Virus record (IMG/VR): IMGVR_UViG_3300030688_000069
Coordinates: 1-36,940 of that record
Origin: a virus
Reading direction: 5' to 3' (one strand)
Length of the DNA stretch: 36,940 nucleotides
This document shows, one piece after another, positions 1 to 6,632 of the stretch. Within the stretch, counting starts at the first letter, position 1, and every line of letters starts with the position of its first letter. The notes under the pieces were generated by a model, which saw nothing but the letters and a program-made list of their open reading frames with translations, made no database searches and had not been told where the DNA came from. Position numbers and translations under genes: made by a program.

Positions 1-245
1 GCCTTGAGCGCTGACGCATTGCCGGGAGACCCAACTTTCCTCGCGAGGCCACCCCCGTATGTCGGCTCCCATGTGTAATCCGGCGAAGAGATCGGATTGC
101 CAGATTGATCGCTGAGTTGCGGATTAGTCAGGAGTCGGCGGTAGATGCGCTGAGTGCCAGTGGTCGTTGCGTCCGCTAGCGCAAGGTCTCCTGATGGCGA
201 GACGCTCAAATCGCTGCCGTAATAGTGCGAAACATCGATGGTCAT
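1..245 (-). CDS. Baseplate wedge protein, gp25/GPW-like (partial, C-terminus off window)
   Basis: Only the first 81 codons are visible; the gene runs off the left edge. It starts at an ATG (243-245) with a weak GGGCG site upstream. The N-terminus (MTIDVSHYYGSDL, then GDLALADATTTGTQRIYRRLLTNP) has the pattern of gp25/GPW-type wedge proteins: a short lead-in, a GDL strand, then a helix ending in RLLT. These proteins belong to the baseplate ring around the hub. The gene follows the spike gene on the same strand, where a wedge gene is expected in contractile-tail clusters. Function is inferred from pattern and position; another small baseplate protein (Mu gp46-like) is possible. Confidence 0.55.
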   Translation of the reverse strand, partial: MTIDVSHYYGSDLSVSPSGDLALADATTTGTQRIYRRLLTNPQLSDQSGNPISSPDYTWEPTYGGGLARKVGSPGNASALK

Positions 246-258
246 TGCGTGCGCCCAT

Positions 259-281
259 AAAAAAACCCGCCGAAGCGGGTT
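259..281 (-). terminator. Intrinsic terminator after the spike gene
   Basis: On the minus strand AACCCGC-TTCG-GCGGGTT forms a perfect 7-bp stem with a stable UUCG loop, followed by a run of T. It lies between the spike gene stop (298) and the next gene start (245), inside a co-directional cluster, so it should reduce expression of the wedge gene unless transcription is antiterminated. Confidence 0.75.
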
Positions 282-297
282 CTGTTGGTTTGAGCGT

Positions 298-987
298 TTA
301 GCCGCCCAGTGTGGTCGAGGTCATATGACTCGGGCCCATTTGCTGGGTCGGTACATTGGTTTGATTGCCCGTGCCATTACTCAGATGCGTGTGTCCATTA
401 AACAGCGACTCGAACGCCGAGGTGATAAATGCCATCAGGGTTTGGCCGGATGCACCCAATGTGATTGCCGGTGCGGTAATGGCCGCAGAAACAGCCGCGA
501 CAATTGAGGCGGCCTTTGCCGATATGGTTGCGTTACCGGTGATGGTTGCCGTCATGTTCCCGGCTACGATCGCGTTCAGATTGCCCGCGGTGCTGACGTC
601 AATATCACCGTTGGTCACCAGCTTCAAAAATGAACCGGTGGAGTGAACCGCCCAGATCTCGCCGGACGGAACGGCAATCGCCTGCTGCGTGGTCGAGAAA
701 ATGCGCCCAACGATGGTGCCGGACGATGCGTCGCCAAGTTCGAATACCACCAGAACCTGGTCGCCAATCTGAGGCCCGACAGCAACGCCCCATCCGTTAC
801 CAATGCCAATGGCGCCAAGCGGCATCCAGTTGGACTCTTCCCCCTCGGGCTGAATCAGCACTTTTACGGCATGGTTTGATGCGTCATAGCTGCTGATCGT
901 GGCGATTTCTGGCCACGCCATGTCACTCATCGCCGCGCGCGCCTGCTGCCGCATGGCGTTTGCCATGAGATCACTGCCCTTGCTCAT
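298..987 (-). CDS. Baseplate spike / assembly protein V (gp45/gpV-like)
   Basis: This 229-residue protein is the probable central spike at the tip of the tail tube that pierces the outer membrane. Residues about 25-115 look like an OB-fold (WPEIATISSYD, then VKVLIQPEGEESNWMPL and GDQVLVVFELGD). A short-repeat, alanine- and threonine-rich segment typical of a trimeric beta-helix follows. The C-terminal region holds FNGHTHLSNG, an HxH-type motif common near the tips of gpV-type spikes. It starts at an ATG overlapping the hub gene stop (ATGA), so the two are translationally coupled. Order hub-spike-wedge matches other contractile tails. Confidence 0.8.
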   Translation of the reverse strand: MSKGSDLMANAMRQQARAAMSDMAWPEIATISSYDASNHAVKVLIQPEGEESNWMPLGAIGIGNGWGVAVGPQIGDQVLVVFELGDASSGTIVGRIFSTTQQAIAVPSGEIWAVHSTGSFLKLVTNGDIDVSTAGNLNAIVAGNMTATITGNATISAKAASIVAAVSAAITAPAITLGASGQTLMAFITSAFESLFNGHTHLSNGTGNQTNVPTQQMGPSHMTSTTLGG

Positions 988-2102
988 AGCATGATCTCCG
1001 AGTCTGGCGCGTGGCTCTTGGCAGATATGGTCATGTCGTATCCATCCTCCACGCTCAATGTGCGGCTGATTGAATCTGGATAATAAAGCTGGTCAAACGC
1101 GGTTCCGGTTCCGCTCACCCTGATGATTGACGTGGTATCTAGGCTGTTATCCCCCGGCATGGTTCCGTCCATGATGAGCTCGTGCGCAATCAGCTGCCGA
1201 TACCAATTCTGGGCATGCTGCAGCGCTTGATCTTGCGTGAGGTTCGGGATGCGCTTCGAGTAGATCTGCGCGCCAGCGCCAACAGACGATTGGCCAACCT
1301 TGATGGTTTTGACATTGGAAGGGTACGTGACGGTAAAGCCCTTGCCTTGCCGTTTATTCCACGAGCGAATCTGCACCTGAATGCCGCGGGACACCGTCAA
1401 GGCCCGCTTGAATTTCATGCGTTCGAAATTGGCGCTTGGAACCCCGCCCACAGGCGACTGCTGATAAATCAGGTCGTACGGCGCAATTTTCCCCGGGTCT
1501 GGCGCCGGCTGGAAATACAGCGTTTGCCCACGCACCCAGACGTTGAAGCCTTCGCTATCCGCCAGATAGGTCAAGATGTCCCATTCTGACTGCGACTTAG
1601 CCATTTGGACGTGATCTATCTGGTAAAACTTCCCGACTTTGGCCGTTGTCTTGGTAACCGACGGTGTTAACCCATGTTTTTTTGCGAGCGCCGTAGCAAT
1701 CTGGCTAGCCGTCTGATTTGGCCATTTCTGCGTTGTCTTCGTGTCCACAAAAACACGAGTTAAATCCCGTCCAGTCACGGAAAATGTCTTATTTGCAAGA
1801 TCTACGTCTTCGATATCGTCCACTTGGCCGTAGATCCAACTTTGCAGCTCAGCCGGGGTGTAAAACGACGGGTTGTCCGGGAACCCGATGAACAACTCGA
1901 CAAACATGTCTTCCTGCTCGCTAAACCACGCCAAATTCCGATCCGGCGGAAGCCCTTTTATCGCGAACGTAACGCGAAAGGTATCGACCGAGTAATACCC
2001 GACGTTTTCCACCTCAAGCTCGACCCAGCCTGGGATAATCTCGCCATTGATCTTCACGGCGCCGCGAGGTCGGCGCGCGGTCGGAGTGAGAAATGCAGTC
2101 AT
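984..2102 (-). CDS. Baseplate hub protein, late control gene D family
   Basis: This 372-residue hub protein would connect the tail tube to the spike. The N-terminus (VKINGEIIPGWVELEVENVGYYSVDTFRVTF) and the DVDLANKTFSVTGRDLTRVFVD segment are typical of gpD/gp27-like hubs, which adopt paired beta-barrel domains. Further on, AKSQSEWDILTYLADSEGFNVWV is the usual conserved block. I place the start at the ATG at 2102, eight bases after the upstream stop. A GTG at 2132 would add ten residues but would overlap the previous gene by about 20 bases. The gene ends overlapping the spike start. Confidence 0.8.
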   Translation of the reverse strand: MTAFLTPTARRPRGAVKINGEIIPGWVELEVENVGYYSVDTFRVTFAIKGLPPDRNLAWFSEQEDMFVELFIGFPDNPSFYTPAELQSWIYGQVDDIEDVDLANKTFSVTGRDLTRVFVDTKTTQKWPNQTASQIATALAKKHGLTPSVTKTTAKVGKFYQIDHVQMAKSQSEWDILTYLADSEGFNVWVRGQTLYFQPAPDPGKIAPYDLIYQQSPVGGVPSANFERMKFKRALTVSRGIQVQIRSWNKRQGKGFTVTYPSNVKTIKVGQSSVGAGAQIYSKRIPNLTQDQALQHAQNWYRQLIAHELIMDGTMPGDNSLDTTSIIRVSGTGTAFDQLYYPDSISRTLSVEDGYDMTISAKSHAPDSEIML

Positions 2103-2109
2103 GGGAAAC

Positions 2110-3072
2110 CTATGAGGTGAGTACTCCGCCACTGGAGTTGTTGTACGGCGGGATGGTCAGCACGGTAATGCCAGCGAGTGTCGGATCGGTCAGGCCATTG
2201 GCCTGCGCAATCAATACCCATGCCGTTGGGTCGCCATATTGCTTCGCGGCGACGTCATACAGGTTCCCGCCGCCTACGGTGATCGTGCGTTCGCTTGAGT
2301 TGGCCTGGTTAAGGTTCTGAATGACGCGCCCGAACAGCCCTTGTAATTGCACGAGGCCGGTTTGCTGATTGTTTGCAGCTAACTGAGCCTCGAATGCGGC
2401 CAGGTTCGCCGCTGGAGACGTAGACGGCATAATGCCACCAGGTGTGCTCACGCTAGACAGCGTCGTATCCGTTGTGGCCGACAACAGATCGACAGCCGTC
2501 AACGCGGCGCTGGCCGCTTGGATGATCGGAGCGACGTCGCTATACGATGCGTTGTCGAACGACGCCACGGCAGCGACTTGGGCGGCAAAGTTGGTAACCG
2601 TATTTGAGATAATCGCGCTGTTTACCGCTGCAGCGAGGCTGACAATGCTATTGACGTCGGCGGTGATGACCGCTGTGATGTCGGAAAATGGGTTGATCGA
2701 CACCGGCGCAGTAAGGTCGTCCAGCACCTCGAGCGTGATTTTGTACGGGATGTGCCCAAGCTGATAATCCGGCTCAAACTTGCTGATCAGCACCATCAGC
2801 AGAATCTGGTCGTAGGACAGCAGTAGCGGCAGTCCTGAATCCTTCATGCCCTGAATAACCAAAGCCCGGTCTAGCGCCGAGTCGAATAACGAGGGGAAGA
2901 ACGTACCAGACCACTGCGGCGGATCAGGGTCTTTCCCCATCGCATCAATGACGCGGCCGCCGCCGATAAGCTTTTTGACGGACAGGAGCTGAGCGCCGCC
3001 AAAGTTGATGCTCTCTGGGATCTCCATATCCTGAAATATGAAGTCCCCCAGTACCAGGATGATTGGATCCAT
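2110..3072 (-). CDS. Baseplate protein with C-terminal LysM domain
   Basis: This 320-residue protein has two recognisable parts. Residues 1-125 contain WSGTFFPSLFDSALDRAL and IPYKITLEVLDD, a fold found in tube-initiator or baseplate proteins next to hub genes in myoviruses. The last 60 residues (TVGGGNLYDVAAKQYGDPTAW, then IAQANGLTDPTLAGITVLTIPP) are a LysM module, which in tail proteins usually docks the protein in the baseplate or contacts peptidoglycan. The middle is alanine-rich and probably flexible. The start overlaps the tape measure stop (TAATG). It probably sits between tape measure and hub, as in T4 gp53-type proteins. Confidence 0.75.
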   Translation of the reverse strand: MDPIILVLGDFIFQDMEIPESINFGGAQLLSVKKLIGGGRVIDAMGKDPDPPQWSGTFFPSLFDSALDRALVIQGMKDSGLPLLLSYDQILLMVLISKFEPDYQLGHIPYKITLEVLDDLTAPVSINPFSDITAVITADVNSIVSLAAAVNSAIISNTVTNFAAQVAAVASFDNASYSDVAPIIQAASAALTAVDLLSATTDTTLSSVSTPGGIMPSTSPAANLAAFEAQLAANNQQTGLVQLQGLFGRVIQNLNQANSSERTITVGGGNLYDVAAKQYGDPTAWVLIAQANGLTDPTLAGITVLTIPPYNNSSGGVLTS

Positions 3073-4820
3073 TAACGCACTCCGGGCATGGGCATCGCTA
3101 AGCCACCGTCTAGCCCACCACCAGATCTTGGGATGTTGGCCCAGCGCCCCTGATGAACCGAAACAGCTTGAGCCACCTTCTTGCCATCGATATTGACTGC
3201 CGTATGGAGGTGCACAGTTCCTGCGAGCGATTTAGGCACGAACGTGGTCTTCTTTGCGCCGCCTCCGAAGAAGTTTTCTACGCTACCCCACAGATTGCTG
3301 AAGAAATTGATAATCCAGGATCCAAACGCGACGAATCCGCTCTTAATCTGCGGCCAGATGGTGCTCCAGTTTTGATAGAGATATCTGACGCCCAGCGTGA
3401 GCGCGGTGACCGCGCCCAGGAATAGCGCAAACGGCAGGCTGATGCCGCCGATCAATAGACCAAGAAGCGCAAAGCCGCTACATGCGGCCGCAATCATGGT
3501 GATCAGACCGCCGGTGATGAGCACCCCGGACAAAATCAGGAAACCCTCGGCGATTTTTTTGACTGCGTCTGGGTTCGCTGACATCCACGAAATCATGGTT
3601 TGCATTTTGGCATTCAGCTTTGTCAGTGCCACCGTCGCCAACGGCAGGAGCGTGTACCCCAGCTCGGTCATGGCCGATACAAAGTTGGTCTTCGCGTTCA
3701 TGTACTTCTGTTCGGCAGATTGGTTGGCGAACATCGACTGGATTGAATCCACGCCTCCATAGCCACTAAATGTCTGGCCAAGCATTTTGAGTTGAGATAT
3801 CGCTTGCGGGCTAGACAGCAGAGAGGCAACACGAGAACCCTGCACGCCAAAGGCGTACTGAAAATTCTTCATTATGTCCTGGCGCGCTATGGCCTCAGGA
3901 TGACTTGCGAACTCCCTTGAGACGTAATCACTCAAATGCCCCATCCACTTGAAGGTGTCAAACTTTCCGTCCGTGAAAATGGTCGAATGACCCTGTGGGT
4001 CGGTGAAACCCATGCGCTTCAGGGCTTCGCCACTCTTGCCAGCCAGCAACCCAGACCCAAATACCCCAGGGATAGTGCGAGACATGGCGGCAATCAGGTT
4101 CGTGCCGCCGCGGCTGCCGGCGAATCCCAAGCGATTAAGCAATGCGGTCATCAATACCATCTGCTCATCACCGATGCCCAGCGCGGTCTTGCCCATGCCC
4201 TGCGAGTATTTCAGCGCGTTACCAACTTCGTTTAGGCCGCCAGGCACGACGAACGATGCTTTGGTCAGAAGATCCAGATATTTACCAAGCGAAGCGGGGT
4301 CGTAGTGCTGCGCCGTGTGTGCCAGACGGATGGCATCGGTCACTGACTGGTTGTAATCCGTCCCCTTCATCAGGTACTGCACGTCGGCGAACTTCGCGTA
4401 TTCTGGGAGCAGCTTTGTCACGTCCGGCGCAGCAAGCCCGGTACCGGTGGCGACCAACTTACCCATCTTGGCAACGTCGATATTGCTGAAAACGGTCTGA
4501 GACGCGACACCTTCAATCGCATGGCGCATGTCAACCATCTGACTGGTTGTGCCGCGCGCCGCGACCTGGATGCCAAGCATCTGCTTTTGCAGCTCGGCTG
4601 CGCGGTCGATGGCGAAGATAAAAGGGGCTGCGATCGCCGCACCAGCGCCGACAAGAGCGCCACCAACGGCCATCTGCTTGCCAATCTTGGTAAGTCTCCC
4701 TTGGAACTCTTCCGCGCTAACGTTCGCGCCCTGCAAGCCTTTGCTGATTAACAACAATCCATAGGTCACGCCGTTGATCAGCGATAACTTGATGGCGACA
4801 GAGTAGGCCTCAAATGCCAT
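3072..4820 (-). CDS. Tail tape measure protein
   Basis: This 582-residue protein would set tail length and be ejected at infection. It has an N-terminal coiled region, a glycine-rich hydrophobic stretch at about residues 52-72 (VGGALVGAGAAIAAPFIFAI), a TP901-type central region (SQMVDMRHAIEGVASQT, KYSQGMGKTALGIGDEQM), and a long membrane-like block at about 420-480. At roughly 1.5 angstroms per residue it predicts a short tail of about 85-90 nm. It follows the chaperone and gp10-like genes but is separated from them by a 268-base gap that carries an opposite-strand gene. Confidence 0.88.
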   Translation of the reverse strand: MAFEAYSVAIKLSLINGVTYGLLLISKGLQGANVSAEEFQGRLTKIGKQMAVGGALVGAGAAIAAPFIFAIDRAAELQKQMLGIQVAARGTTSQMVDMRHAIEGVASQTVFSNIDVAKMGKLVATGTGLAAPDVTKLLPEYAKFADVQYLMKGTDYNQSVTDAIRLAHTAQHYDPASLGKYLDLLTKASFVVPGGLNEVGNALKYSQGMGKTALGIGDEQMVLMTALLNRLGFAGSRGGTNLIAAMSRTIPGVFGSGLLAGKSGEALKRMGFTDPQGHSTIFTDGKFDTFKWMGHLSDYVSREFASHPEAIARQDIMKNFQYAFGVQGSRVASLLSSPQAISQLKMLGQTFSGYGGVDSIQSMFANQSAEQKYMNAKTNFVSAMTELGYTLLPLATVALTKLNAKMQTMISWMSANPDAVKKIAEGFLILSGVLITGGLITMIAAACSGFALLGLLIGGISLPFALFLGAVTALTLGVRYLYQNWSTIWPQIKSGFVAFGSWIINFFSNLWGSVENFFGGGAKKTTFVPKSLAGTVHLHTAVNIDGKKVAQAVSVHQGRWANIPRSGGGLDGGLAMPMPGVR

Positions 4821-4849
4821 AATGATTTACCTATTCAGAGCACATTCAC

Positions 4850-5092
4850 ATGGCAAAAAAACCACGCGTGTTGCAATGGCGCGAAAATGAGATTGAAGAT
4901 GTGCCGTTTGAAGAATTACCAGGGCGTCAGGCGTATGACAGAGCCCCGCGCCTACCAAAGCAAAAGCCTCGCGCAAAAATAAACATTGCCCAAGGAATGG
5001 CTCTATTTGGCGTGTCTTTTGCTGTGCTGATGTATGCCGGGGCGGCGCTTGCGCTTGTGCTGTTTATCTTTTATTCGGCGATATTTGGCTAA
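4850..5092 (+). CDS. Small single-pass membrane protein, opposite strand (moron candidate)
   Basis: This 80-residue protein is encoded against the direction of the late operon. It has a charged N-terminal half (MAKKPRVLQWRENEIEDVPFEEL) and one strong membrane segment at about residues 48-78 (ALFGVSFAVLMYAGAALALV). The minus strand has no gene here, so this is not a shadow. Its stop overlaps the end of the convergent gp10-like gene by a few bases. No strong ribosome site is visible; GCGACA-17-CATAAT at about 4796-4824 is a weak possible promoter. A membrane-located accessory role such as exclusion or lysis is possible but unsupported. Confidence 0.6.
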   Translation: MAKKPRVLQWRENEIEDVPFEELPGRQAYDRAPRLPKQKPRAKINIAQGMALFGVSFAVLMYAGAALALVLFIFYSAIFG

Positions 5093-5583
5093 TCTTGGCC
5101 TTTGCCAATTATTGGCGGGCGGACGCCTATAATCTCGGAAATCATGGCTTCAGCCACAATCCGTAAGATGCGATCCTTATTTCGATACCACGCAGGCCAT
5201 AAAACAGGCCTTGGCGGCATTTTTGATGTGCCAAACTCGTGATAAATCAGGATCTTCCCTGCACCCTCTTCTTTTGCTCCGACCACAGCTTCTAGCCCGC
5301 TCACCTCGTGGGTGATGGCATCCCGCATATCCCCCGTCCTGAGTAGCGGAGCATCTAGCGGGAATCCCTTACGTGCTTTATCTGCCTCTGTCGAATCCGC
5401 AAGCTGCGCCCATGCTGGAGATATCCCAGCCTCACTTTGGTAATGCCCGATCTCTTCCTTGGCGGTATCTTCAATCACCAAACATGCTTCATCAAGCGCC
5501 AACTTTGCCGCGATCATTTGCCCGGCGGCCACCTTTGCGAGATGCAGCCCAAGCGCGCCCATGCTCGAAAACTCACGGCTCAT
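5089..5583 (-). CDS. HK97 gp10-like / virion morphogenesis tail protein
   Basis: This 164-residue protein carries the signature of gp10-like tail-completion proteins: DAPLLRTGDMRDAITHEV, then a glycine-containing beta region, then IYHEFGTSKMPPRPVLWPAW. The HEFGT and MPPRP motifs are highly typical. Members usually act at the tail end or head-tail joint during assembly. Here the gene sits between the tail chaperone and tape measure, which is less common for this family. The ATG overlaps the stop of the frameshifted chaperone extension (TCATGA), so the two are probably coupled. Confidence 0.72.
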   Translation of the reverse strand: MSREFSSMGALGLHLAKVAAGQMIAAKLALDEACLVIEDTAKEEIGHYQSEAGISPAWAQLADSTEADKARKGFPLDAPLLRTGDMRDAITHEVSGLEAVVGAKEEGAGKILIYHEFGTSKMPPRPVLWPAWYRNKDRILRIVAEAMISEIIGVRPPIIGKGQD

Positions 5584-6130
5584 GACCGCTCCTTAAAGCT
5601 CATGGTGCAAAAGTCGAACTCCTGCCCTTCCATCTCGCTAAAAATGATGCACCAGCCCGCGCGAGTGATATCGTCAAGCTGGAATGCCAGGTCAACCGGG
5701 ATATGATTTTTCACAAGCCATAGCGCCTCGCGGATTGGGCCTGACTGGACTATTTTTTTAGTGCGTCTCGGTCGGCCTCCGGATTGGCTGCAGACACACG
5801 CTCATAAACAGCCTTTACGACGGCGGCGATGCCATCTTCGTCGAGGCGAGTTATCAGTGCTTCGAGCTGGGCCTTGGTTGACGGTGGCGGGACTGGCGAT
5901 CCGTCAATCGAGACGACATACAGCAGCGGCAGCACCATGTTCATGTAGCCGACGTTGGTCGAACTGTTGCCAACCACTTCAGCCAGTCGGTACTGCGCCA
6001 GCGCGCCAGGCTTGCTCAGGGTGATCTGACGACCGCGCGAGTCCTCGGCGGTGAATTCTTGCGTGGAATTGTCGATCAACTGTTCGGTCGGCGTGCGAAC
6101 GGGCTTAACGGTTACTTTTGGATTGGTCAT
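5580..6130 (-). CDS. Tail assembly chaperone, -1 frameshift fusion (gpGT-like)
   Basis: Slipping back one base on A AAA AAA (5753-5759) bypasses the TAG at 5750-5752 and adds 57 residues, giving about 183. I translated the -1 frame by hand. It begins IVQSGPIREALWLVKNH and continues through VDLAFQLDDITRAGW to FCTMSFKERS, with no stop until 5580-5582. That composition is protein-like, it fills the gap exactly, and its stop overlaps the next start. This is the familiar G/GT arrangement, where a minor fraction of ribosomes makes the T extension that contacts tape measure and tube. Confidence 0.8.
5750..6130 (-). CDS. Tail assembly chaperone, short form (gpG-like)
   Basis: This 126-residue protein is the unshifted product. 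Its sequence (DNSTQEFTAEDSRGRQITLSKP, LAQYRLAEVVG) and its place between tail tube and tape measure match gpG-type chaperones, which coat the tape measure before tube polymerisation and are absent from the finished virion. It ends in CTA AAA AAA TAG, a run of seven A that allows -1 slippage. The longer product is listed separately. Confidence 0.8.
   Translation of the reverse strand: MTNPKVTVKPVRTPTEQLIDNSTQEFTAEDSRGRQITLSKPGALAQYRLAEVVGNSSTNVGYMNMVLPLLYVVSIDGSPVPPPSTKAQLEALITRLDEDGIAAVVKAVYERVSAANPEADRDALKK
5753..5759 (-). promoter_or_regulatory. Programmed -1 frameshift slippery heptamer
   Basis: The minus strand reads A AAA AAA immediately before the TAG of the short chaperone, which fits the X XXY YYZ rule. 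A stimulatory downstream structure was not identified by eye. Confidence 0.75.
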
Positions 6131-6134
6131 TTGA

Positions 6135-6575
6135 TCAGCTCAGTTGAATTTTGCGGCCAGCTTCGAACGTCATCTTCTCGGTCACCTTGTCTTGCCCCTT
6201 CCACGTCCCGGCGTCTTCTGGTGTCAGTGCAATGTCTGTGTACTGCCACTGACTCGTCGAGCCGTCGAGCTCTTGGATGGTATGGGTGATAAAGATTGCA
6301 TCCGGCGGTAATCCGGCAAAAAAATTGGCTTCGACACCGGCAAAATAGGTATCGAAAGAAGCGTCCTGACGATCAAGTTCGATGGTGCCGGTATGGCCAT
6401 CTGGGATCGTGCGGTGACGAATGCGGCCATCAAGCGCGACGCTTTTGAGCTTGACGACTGTCGGCTTGGTTTCGAACGAGGTAATGCCGTTGAAAGTGAT
6501 CTTTCCGAGCGTTGCGCTGATGATCGTCAACTGATAACCGTCACGCCCGGTATTGAAACTATTGGGTGCCGTCAT
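6135..6575 (-). CDS. Tail tube protein
   Basis: This 146-residue protein lies directly after the sheath gene and before the chaperone, the invariant place for the tube gene in contractile tails. The N-terminus (NSFNTGRDGYQLTIISATLGKITFNGITSFETKP), the all-beta pattern and the polar C-terminus fit a tube protomer forming stacked hexameric rings. It ends four bases before the chaperone start. No other gene in the window is a better candidate for the tube. Confidence 0.82.
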   Translation of the reverse strand: MTAPNSFNTGRDGYQLTIISATLGKITFNGITSFETKPTVVKLKSVALDGRIRHRTIPDGHTGTIELDRQDASFDTYFAGVEANFFAGLPPDAIFITHTIQELDGSTSQWQYTDIALTPEDAGTWKGQDKVTEKMTFEAGRKIQLS

Positions 6576-6597
6576 TTATTTGGCTCCTGGCATAGAT

Positions 6598-6621
6598 AAA
6601 GCCCGCGCGATGGCGGGCTTT
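6598..6621 (-). terminator. Hairpin between sheath and tube genes
   Basis: AAAGCCCGC and GCGGGCTTT form a perfect 9-bp stem with a 6-base loop. The following minus-strand sequence (ATCTATG) is only moderately T-rich, so this may be a weak terminator, an RNA end-stabiliser or a processing site. Confidence 0.55.
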
Positions 6622-6632
6622 ATGGTTTGGAT

